This document shows positions 58,381 to 64,000 of a DNA stretch of 64,000 nucleotides, one piece after another. This DNA is from Gemmobacter caeruleus. GTDB taxonomy: Bacteria; Pseudomonadota; Alphaproteobacteria; Rhodobacterales; Rhodobacteraceae. A program made the translations under genes and the position numbers. How positions within the stretch are numbered: the stretch's first letter is position 1; every line of letters starts with the position of its first letter. The notes beneath the pieces are model-generated. The model ran no database searches. It was given only the letters and a program-made list of their open reading frames with translations, and was not told where the DNA came from. The stretch is taken from NCBI RefSeq assembly GCF_008271655.1, contig NZ_VKKX01000011.1, positions 186,001-250,000 on the forward strand, written 5' to 3'.

Positions 58381-58707
58381 TCACTCTTTCTCCATGGTGC
58401 ATTGCAGGGGGTGCTGGTGGCGGCGGGCGAAATCCATCACCTGCGCGACCTTGGTCTCGGCGACCTCAAAGGAAAACACGCCGACAACGGCAAGGCCCTT
58501 CTTGTGGACGGTCAGCATGATCTCGAACGCCTGGGCGTGGTTCATGCCGAAGAACCGCTCCAGGATATGCACGACGAATTCCATCGGGGTGTAATCGTCG
58601 TTCAGCAGCAACACCTTGTAAAGAGGCGGGCGTTGCGTGCGCGGTTTGGCCTTGGTCAGGATCGAAGGATCCGATCCCGTGCCATTGTCGTTCTCCGAAG
58701 TCATCAT
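58381..58707 (-). CDS. clpS: ClpS adaptor protein
   Basis: The 108-residue protein has the ClpS core: [27 protein letters not shown] (about residues 27-53), [17 protein letters not shown] and [11 protein letters not shown]. It delivers N-degron substrates to ClpAP. A Thr-Met and Asp-Asp pair in NDDYTPMEF belong to the peptide-binding pocket. The start at 58707 is the first of two ATGs (58704 the second); the upstream frame is open but non-homologous. A perfect -10 box TATAAT (reverse strand, 58774-58769) lies 60 bp upstream. No clpA gene is adjacent. Confidence 0.95.
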   Translation of the reverse strand: MMTSENDNGTGSDPSILTKAKPRTQRPPLYKVLLLNDDYTPMEFVVHILERFFGMNHAQAFEIMLTVHKKGLAVVGVFSFEVAETKVAQVMDFARRHQHPLQCTMEKE

Positions 58708-58836
58708 CGGGCGAAGGGGCAAGTGCAGCCTCCGGTTGGCAGCGGAATCGGGACAGGTCAGGGCCACTATTATAGCGCGCTTGGCCGGAACGAAAAGGGG
58801 GTGGCGCAAATCCGCCACATCCGGCAGGGTGCCGCC

Positions 58837-59541
58837 ATGACCGCGATCACCTTTATCGGCTTTGATGCCGACGACACGCTCTGGCAGAACGAGACCTTTT
58901 TCCGGCTGACGCAGGACAGGTTTGAAACACTGCTGGCCGATTATGCCGCCGCCGATCACCTGCATGACCGGCTTCTGGCGGCCGAGCGGCGCAATGTCGG
59001 GCAGTATGGTTTCGGGGTGAAGGGCTTTGTGCTGTCGATGATCGAAACCGCGATCGAGGTGACAGAGGGCCGGGTGCCCGCCAGTGTCATCGCGGAGCTG
59101 ATGGCGGCGGGGCGCGAGATGCTGGCCCATCCGATCCACCTCTTGCCCCATGCGCGCGAGGCGGTGGAGGTGGCGGCCGCCCATGGCGCCAAGGTCGTGC
59201 TGATCACCAAGGGCGACCTGCTGGATCAGGAACGCAAGCTGGCGCAATCGGGCTTGGGCGATCTGTTCGACGGGGTGGAAATTGTCAGCGACAAGCGCGC
59301 CGCCGTCTATGCCCGGCTGTTCGACCGCCATGGCGTGCGCCCCGAAGCGGCGATGATGCTGGGCAATTCGTTGAAATCCGACGTGATCCCGGTGATCGAA
59401 ACCGGCGGTTGGGGCGTGCATGTGCCCCATCCGCTGACATGGGCGCTGGAACATGCCGAGGCGCCGCGCGGAAATCCGCGCTTTGCGGCAATCGCCGATC
59501 TGTCGGGCCTGCCGGGGCTTTTGGCGCGGCTTTCCACCTGA
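58837..59541 (+). CDS. HAD-superfamily hydrolase
   Basis: A 234-residue HAD phosphatase: motif [12 protein letters not shown] (nucleophile D10, D12), helical cap, motif II VLITKGD, motif III lysine in SDKRAA and motif [14 protein letters not shown]. The DxDDT form with a cap 1 domain places it in a YjjG-like group; substrate unknown. It starts 129 bp from clpS in the opposite direction and precedes the carboxypeptidase gene by 171 bp. Confidence 0.82.
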   Translation: MTAITFIGFDADDTLWQNETFFRLTQDRFETLLADYAAADHLHDRLLAAERRNVGQYGFGVKGFVLSMIETAIEVTEGRVPASVIAELMAAGREMLAHPIHLLPHAREAVEVAAAHGAKVVLITKGDLLDQERKLAQSGLGDLFDGVEIVSDKRAAVYARLFDRHGVRPEAAMMLGNSLKSDVIPVIETGGWGVHVPHPLTWALEHAEAPRGNPRFAAIADLSGLPGLLARLST

Positions 59542-59646
59542 TCTTGTGTCGGACACGGCTTCGACCCTCCATATCTGGTGGAATGCAGGAATGCCACAGG
59601 CTAACTGTGCCGAATTTATGGGGTTTTGGACCCATCGACCCTGTGC

Positions 59647-59652
59647 TAGAGT
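59647..59652 (+). promoter_or_regulatory. candidate -10 box of the carboxypeptidase gene
   Basis: TAGAGT preceded by TGC (extended -10) with TTTTGG 17 bp upstream (59624-59629). About 60 bp before the GTG start. Confidence 0.3.
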
Positions 59653-59712
59653 TTCTGTCAAAGCCCCGGAAACAGGGGCGACGAGGCAGAAACGAAGGCA
59701 AGGGGAAGCGAC

Positions 59713-61326
59713 GTGGTTTCGCGACTTGGGCAGTTCGTCCGCAATTTCGCATTGCTGGCTACATTCGTGGTCATCGCAGCCTGTTCGGCATCCAGACCGA
59801 CCCCGTCGGGGGCCGCGCCCTATGCGGCCTATGTCATGGATGCCCGTACGGGCGAAACGATCTATGAAACGAATGCCGATGCGCGGCTGCATCCGGCCTC
59901 GTTGACCAAGATGATGACGCTTTATATCGCCTTCGAGGCGATCGAACGCGGTGAGATCAGCCTGGATACGATGGTCACGATCAGCAAACATGCCGCGGCG
60001 GAGCCGCCCTCGCGGCTGGGGCTGAAGCCCGGGCAGCGCATCGCCCTGCGCCACCTGATCCGGGCCGCCGCGATCAAATCGGCCAATGACGCCGCCACCG
60101 CCATCGGCGAGGCCATCGGCGGGTCGGAGGACAAGTTCGCCCAGCGGATGAACCGCACCGCCAAGGCGATCGGCATGACGCATTCCACCTTTCAGAACGC
60201 CAATGGCCTGACGCGCAAGGGCCACCTGTCCAGCGCGCGCGACATGTCCACGCTGGGCCGCCGGCTGTTCTACGATTTCCCGCAATATTACAACATCTTC
60301 TCGCGCCGCGAGACCGATGCCGGCGTGACCGATGTCGTGTCCACCAACCGCAAGTTCCTCGACATGTACAAGGGCGCGGATGGGATCAAGACCGGCTTCA
60401 CCAATGCGGCGGGGTTCAACCTGACCGCCTCGGCGGAACGCAACGGGGTGCGGATCATCGCGACGGTGTTTGGCGGCACTTCGACCGCGCAGCGCAATGC
60501 CAAGATGGCAGAGCTGCTGGATCTGGGCTTTTCGCGGGTGAAACCCGGCAAGAAGGCCGTGCCGCCGGCGCCGCCGGTCTATGAGGCCGCGCCCGCCGCC
60601 CCGGTCGAAGACCCGGCCCTGGTGGCCGAGGCCACCGGCGAAGGCACGCGCGTCGTGGGGGCCAAGACCCTGCGGGTGAGCAGCGCCGTTGCCGCCTCGC
60701 CGCGGCCGCGCGCCCGTCCGGTCATCGCGGCCGAGCCGGTGCAACTGGCCGCGATCCCCGAAGCGGGTGCGGGCGACGATCCGATGGCCGAGATGATCGC
60801 GGCCGAGGTCGCGGTGAACGCGATGCAGGACGATATCTTTGGCGCGTTGGCCGAGGCCACGGGCGAAGCGCCGGCCTCCATGGGCGCCACGGTGCCGGGG
60901 ATGCCGCCGCTGGATGATGGCAGCGTCGTCGCGCTGGCCGCTGCCGCCCCCGCCGCGATGCCGGAACCCGAGCCGGAGCCCGCGCATGTGCCGGTGGTCA
61001 TCCATACCTCGACCCCGGTCGGGCAGGTGGTGGAACTGGCCGCGGTCGAACCCACCCCGGTCGAGGTGGTCACCCGCATCTCCACCTCGGGCGGGCGGCA
61101 TTGGGGGGTGAATATCGGCCGCTTCCCCAGCCGGGTGGCCGCCGAACGCGCCCTGACCAAGACCATGCTGGAGGAAAGCGCCACGCTGAACGAATCGCTG
61201 CGCAAGATCGTGCAGCGCTCCAGCGGCTATGACGCGAATTTCATGGGGCTCAGCCAGAAACAGGCGGAACTGGCCTGCCTGCGTCTTCAGGCGCGCGGCA
61301 CCCAGTGCTTTGCCATCGGGCCCTGA
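59713..61326 (+). CDS. D-alanyl-D-alanine carboxypeptidase, lipoprotein with C-terminal SPOR domain
   Basis: The 537-residue protein is a class A/C low-molecular-weight penicillin-binding protein. SLTK (S63, K66), SAN (S123-N125) and KTG (K226-G228) are the serine-DD-peptidase motifs. The N-terminal helix ends in a lipobox VIAAC (C24), so it is probably a lipoprotein rather than C-terminally anchored like E. coli DacA. Residues about 270-455 are Ala/Pro-rich linker, and the last 80 residues ([22 protein letters not shown] to the end) form a SPOR domain that binds septal peptidoglycan. It starts with GTG. It trims peptidoglycan, probably at division. Confidence 0.85.
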   Translation: MVSRLGQFVRNFALLATFVVIAACSASRPTPSGAAPYAAYVMDARTGETIYETNADARLHPASLTKMMTLYIAFEAIERGEISLDTMVTISKHAAAEPPSRLGLKPGQRIALRHLIRAAAIKSANDAATAIGEAIGGSEDKFAQRMNRTAKAIGMTHSTFQNANGLTRKGHLSSARDMSTLGRRLFYDFPQYYNIFSRRETDAGVTDVVSTNRKFLDMYKGADGIKTGFTNAAGFNLTASAERNGVRIIATVFGGTSTAQRNAKMAELLDLGFSRVKPGKKAVPPAPPVYEAAPAAPVEDPALVAEATGEGTRVVGAKTLRVSSAVAASPRPRARPVIAAEPVQLAAIPEAGAGDDPMAEMIAAEVAVNAMQDDIFGALAEATGEAPASMGATVPGMPPLDDGSVVALAAAAPAAMPEPEPEPAHVPVVIHTSTPVGQVVELAAVEPTPVEVVTRISTSGGRHWGVNIGRFPSRVAAERALTKTMLEESATLNESLRKIVQRSSGYDANFMGLSQKQAELACLRLQARGTQCFAIGP

Positions 61327-61393
61327 TCCAGGCCCCTTGCGGTGCGGCAGGCCTCCGGGCAGGGTGACCCCCTGACCCGGAGGTTTCGCCTTG

Positions 61394-62071
61394 ATGGACC
61401 ACGTCTTTCCCCCGCCCGAACGCCCCAGCCTGCCTGTCGAGGGCAGCACGGCGCGTTTTCCCGTGCGGCGCATCTATTGCGTCGGGCGCAACTATGCCGA
61501 CCATGCCCGCGAAATGGGTCATGACCCCGACCGCGAACCGCCGTTCTTTTTCAGCAAGCCGGGGGATGCGCTGGTGCCATCGGGTGCGCGGGTGCCCTAT
61601 CCGCCGCAGACCGCTGACCTGCACCACGAGGCGGAGCTGGTGGTCGCCATCGGCACAGGCGGCGCCGATATCGCACCGGAGCGCGCGCTGGATCATGTCT
61701 TCGGCCATGCCGCCGGCAACGATCTGACCCGGCGCGATCTGCAAGCGGCGGCCAAGGCGGCGCGGCGACCCTGGGACATGGCCAAGGGCTTTGACCATTC
61801 GGCGGTGATCGGGGCGATCCGGCCCGGGGCCGGGCTTCCCGATGGCGCGATCCGCTGTGTTGTCGGTGGGGCACTGCGGCAAGAGGCGCGGCTGTCGGAC
61901 ATGATCTGGCCGGTCGCCGATATCATCGCGCATCTGTCGCGGCTGGTGCGGCTGGAGCCGGGCGATCTGGTGATGACCGGCACGCCTGCCGGGGTGGGGC
62001 CGATCCTGCGGGGGGAAACCTGCGTGGTGGAAATCGACGGTCTGGCCCCCGCGACCGTGACGCTGGTCTGA
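61394..62071 (+). CDS. fumarylacetoacetate hydrolase-family protein (fumarylpyruvate hydrolase type)
   Basis: The 225-residue protein is a FAH-fold enzyme: [30 protein letters not shown], the metal-binding [25 protein letters not shown] and [15 protein letters not shown]. Family members cleave fumarylpyruvate, acylpyruvates or oxaloacetate; the length and motifs fit fumarylpyruvate or acylpyruvate hydrolase. GGAGG at 61379-61383 allows ATG 61394 (used) or TTG 61391. It converges on amtB with a shared terminator. Confidence 0.85.
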   Translation: MDHVFPPPERPSLPVEGSTARFPVRRIYCVGRNYADHAREMGHDPDREPPFFFSKPGDALVPSGARVPYPPQTADLHHEAELVVAIGTGGADIAPERALDHVFGHAAGNDLTRRDLQAAAKAARRPWDMAKGFDHSAVIGAIRPGAGLPDGAIRCVVGGALRQEARLSDMIWPVADIIAHLSRLVRLEPGDLVMTGTPAGVGPILRGETCVVEIDGLAPATVTLV

Positions 62072-62083
62072 AATGCGAAAAGA

Positions 62084-62107
62084 CCCGGGCGGGGTGCCCG
62101 GGCCTTT
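62084..62107. terminator. bidirectional terminator between the FAH-family gene and amtB
   Basis: CCCGGGC (62084-62090), loop GGGGT, GCCCGGG (62096-62102), then TTT on the forward strand and TCTTTT on the reverse strand. Confidence 0.75.
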
Positions 62108-62125
62108 CCTGTCTTGCGGCCGGGA

Positions 62126-63475
62126 TCAGCCGTGATAGGCGCTTTCGCCATGCGAGGTCTGGTCGAGGCCCTGACGCTCGCTGTCGCTGTCCACGCGCAG
62201 GCCCATGGTCATGTCCACCAGCTTGTAGAGCAGGAAGGAGATGACGCCGGTCCACACGATCGTCAGCGCAACCGATTCGATCTGGATCCAGGTCTGGGCG
62301 CCGATCGAATAGTCGTCGCCCTTGACGCCGCCCAGCGAGGCCGCCGAGAAGACGCCGGTCAGGATCGCGCCGATCATGCCGCCGATGCCATGGATGCCGA
62401 ACACGTCCAGGCTGTCGTCATAGCCCATCTTGATCTTGATCACGGTCACGAAGAAGTAGCAGACCGCCGCGGCCACGACGCCCAGGATGATCGCGCCCAT
62501 CGGACCGATGGTGCCACAGGCCGGGGTGATCGCCACAAGGCCGGCCACCATGCCCGACACCGCGCCCAGCATCGAGGCCTTGCCGCGCAGCACGCCTTCC
62601 AGCAGCGTCCAGGCGACGGTGGCGGCGGCGGTGGCGACAAAGGTGTTGATCATCGCGAGGCCGGCATTGCCATTGGCTTCGAGGTTGGAGCCGACGTTGA
62701 AGCCGAACCAGCCGACCCACAGCATCGAGGCGCCGATCATGGTCATCACCATCGAATGCGGGGCCATGTTTTCCTTGCCATAGCCCACGCGCTTGCCGAT
62801 CACGAGGCAACCGACCAGCGCGGCCACACCCGCGTTGATATGCACCACGGTGCCGCCGGCAAAGTCGATCGCGCCGTGCTTGTAGAGCAGGCCGTTGGCA
62901 TCCCAGACCATATGGGCCATCGGGAAGTAGCAGAAGGTCGCCCAGAGGATCATGAACACCAGCACGGACGAGAATTTCACCCGTTCCGCGAAGGCGCCGA
63001 TGATCAGCGCGGGCGTGATCGCCGCGAAGGTCATCTGGAACGAGATGAACACGAATTCCGGTATCACATAATCGGCCGAGAAGGTGGCCGACATGCTTTC
63101 CATGGTCACACCGGCGAGGAACAGCTTGGCCGTGCCGCCCCAGAAGGCCGATTCACTGCCCCCGAACGAGAAGGAATAGCCGTAGATCACCCAGATGATC
63201 ATCATGATCGCGGCGATCAGCGTCGTCTGCATCAGCACCGACAGCATGTTCTTGGTCCGCACCAGGCCGCCATAGAACAGCGCGAGGCCCGGCAGGATCA
63301 TGAACAGCACCAGCACGGTCGAGATCATCATCCAGGACACGTCGCCCTTGTCCATGACGGGGGCGGCCTCGGCCACCACCTCGGTCGCGGCGGTCGTGGC
63401 TTCCTGCGCCCAGAGCGGCAGGGCCGTCAGCGCGCCAAGCGCCGTCAGGCCGGAAAGTTTCGTCAGGTTTTTCAT
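62126..63475 (-). CDS. amtB: ammonium transporter AmtB
   Basis: A 449-residue ammonium channel with a signal peptide (MKNLTKLSGLTALGALTALPLWA) and eleven predicted helices. Family motifs DFAGGTVVHINAGVAALVGCL and FGIHGIGGMIGAILTG contain the two pore histidines, and MTFAAITPALIIGAFAERVKFS precedes. It imports ammonium when external nitrogen is low and is blocked by deuridylylated GlnK. It lies 31 bp downstream of glnK, so they share a transcript. Confidence 0.96.
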   Translation of the reverse strand: MKNLTKLSGLTALGALTALPLWAQEATTAATEVVAEAAPVMDKGDVSWMMISTVLVLFMILPGLALFYGGLVRTKNMLSVLMQTTLIAAIMMIIWVIYGYSFSFGGSESAFWGGTAKLFLAGVTMESMSATFSADYVIPEFVFISFQMTFAAITPALIIGAFAERVKFSSVLVFMILWATFCYFPMAHMVWDANGLLYKHGAIDFAGGTVVHINAGVAALVGCLVIGKRVGYGKENMAPHSMVMTMIGASMLWVGWFGFNVGSNLEANGNAGLAMINTFVATAAATVAWTLLEGVLRGKASMLGAVSGMVAGLVAITPACGTIGPMGAIILGVVAAAVCYFFVTVIKIKMGYDDSLDVFGIHGIGGMIGAILTGVFSAASLGGVKGDDYSIGAQTWIQIESVALTIVWTGVISFLLYKLVDMTMGLRVDSDSERQGLDQTSHGESAYHG

Positions 63476-63506
63476 GGTGTTGTCTTCCCCTTCCACCCGT
63501 ATTCGC

Positions 63507-63845
63507 TCAGAGCGCGTCATCGTCGGTTTCGCCGGTGCGCACTCGCACGGCCTGTTGCACATCGAGGACGAAAATCTTGCCGTCACCGATCTTGTCGGTG
63601 CGGGCCGTGGTGCGGATCGTATCCACCACCTGATCGGCCAGGCTGTCGGTCACCACGATCTCCAGCCGGATCTTCGGCACGAAGTTCACGGCATATTCTG
63701 CCCCGCGATAGATTTCCGTATGGCCGGACTGCGAACCGAAGCCCTTGATTTCGGTCACCATCATGCCGCGCACACCGATGGTGGTCAGCGCCTCGCGCAC
63801 CTCCTCCAGCTTGAACGGCTTGATTGCTGCGATGATCAGTTTCAC
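63507..63845 (-). CDS. glnK: nitrogen regulatory PII protein GlnK
   Basis: The 112-residue PII protein has the normal length and sequence: KLIIAAIKPFKLEEVREAL, T-loop with uridylylated tyrosine Y51 in RGAEYAVNF, and GDGKIFV near the C-terminal ATP site. It senses 2-oxoglutarate and ATP/ADP and inhibits AmtB by inserting its T-loop. It starts with GTG at 63845, supported by AAGGGGA upstream; the preceding in-frame sequence is non-homologous. First gene of the glnK-amtB unit. Confidence 0.96.
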   Translation of the reverse strand: MKLIIAAIKPFKLEEVREALTTIGVRGMMVTEIKGFGSQSGHTEIYRGAEYAVNFVPKIRLEIVVTDSLADQVVDTIRTTARTDKIGDGKIFVLDVQQAVRVRTGETDDDAL

Positions 63846-64000
63846 GTGCGTCCCCTTCTCTGGCAGGCGGCCCTTTGAGGGGCCTTGCGAGGGATAGAAG
63901 GCGGGGCTTGCTGCAACTGCACAAGAAATCAGCCGGGTTTGACCGGGCCTTGCCGGGTGAAGTTGCACATTATTTGCACAATTCGAGGGGTATGCCTGAA
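63846..64000 (-). promoter_or_regulatory. upstream region of glnK with TTGCACA direct repeats
   Basis: TTGCACA occurs at 63963-63969 and 63974-63980, 11 bp (one helical turn) apart, and TGCACA again at 63918-63923. TGCACA resembles the NtrC half-site TGCACC. No sigma-54 promoter motif (TGGCAC-N5-TTGC) was seen in this stretch. No coding region is supported here. Confidence 0.35.

Noticed and set aside
57385-59541. Long forward frame that would extend the HAD hydrolase N-terminus by more than 480 residues
   Set aside because: The extension is antisense to rsmC and clpS and shows no domain; the HAD family starts at the ATG at 58837.
58381-61473. Reverse frame of over 1000 codons ending in clpS
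   Set aside because: Only the last 108 residues match ClpS; the rest is antisense to the HAD and carboxypeptidase genes.
63846-64000. Sigma-54 promoter of glnK
   Set aside because: No TGGCAC-N5-TTGC arrangement was found in the available upstream sequence.
1-64000. CRISPR arrays, insertion sequences, prophage or integrated element near the tRNA
   Set aside because: No regular spaced repeats, transposase or integrase genes, or direct repeats of the tRNA 3' end were seen.

Overview
The window is GC-rich, densely packed chromosomal DNA of an alphaproteobacterium, most probably of the Rhodobacteraceae/Paracoccaceae (Paracoccus/Rhodobacter type). Support for this comes from a membrane-anchored cytochrome c552 of the CycM type, an aromatic aminotransferase closely resembling the Paracoccus denitrificans enzyme as I remember it, a phenylacetate locus with both PaaR-like and PaaX-like regulators, and frequent GTG/TTG starts. 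Only two RNA genes are visible, an elongator tRNA-Met and the small SRP RNA. I see no phage, insertion sequence or CRISPR array.

Layout. 1-9.3 kb holds housekeeping genes: an ion-channel fragment, smpB, a sulfurtransferase/aminotransferase pair, a D-2-hydroxyacid dehydrogenase, a YceI protein, and the divergent tesA/ybbAP group. 9.3-14.3 kb is a sugar-alcohol ABC importer operon ending in an inositol 2-dehydrogenase. It is preceded by two copies of the palindrome TGGAAT-N4-ATTCCA, which fits the GGAA-N6-TTCC operator described for IolR-type regulators, so it is probably a myo-inositol uptake operon. 14.3-18.4 kb holds a secreted unknown, an ArgE-type M20 deacylase and a solitary HyuA-type hydantoinase subunit. 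The tRNA and an ankyrin protein follow.

19-40 kb is a phenylacetate catabolic locus made of several transcription units. Leftward from 27.2 kb run paaN, a complete branched-chain-type (Liv) ABC importer and a fused hydratase/dehydrogenase. Rightward run paaG-paaI-paaK and then paaR. Leftward from 39.15 kb run a thiolase, paaABCDE, an extra PaaA-like diiron protein, paaZ and paaY. paaX lies upstream. Together these cover phenylacetate activation (PaaK), ring epoxidation (PaaABCE), isomerisation (PaaG), ring cleavage and aldehyde oxidation (PaaZ), beta-oxidation (fused enzyme, thiolase) and rescue of dead-end thioesters (PaaI, PaaY). The Liv importer is a candidate uptake system. A 23-bp operator-like sequence occurs in front of both leftward units (18 of 23 positions identical).

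40-64 kb returns to mixed housekeeping genes: a membrane-anchored NYN nuclease next to the SRP RNA, an alpha/beta hydrolase and HAD phosphatase, a CpdB-like nucleotidase divergent from nudC, a VIT-family transporter, pheA divergent from cycM, a yejABEF-like peptide importer translationally coupled to a glycosyltransferase, hemF-SDR-rsmC-clpS, a HAD phosphatase, a D,D-carboxypeptidase lipoprotein with a SPOR domain, a fumarylacetoacetate-hydrolase-family enzyme, and the glnK-amtB ammonium pair at the right edge.
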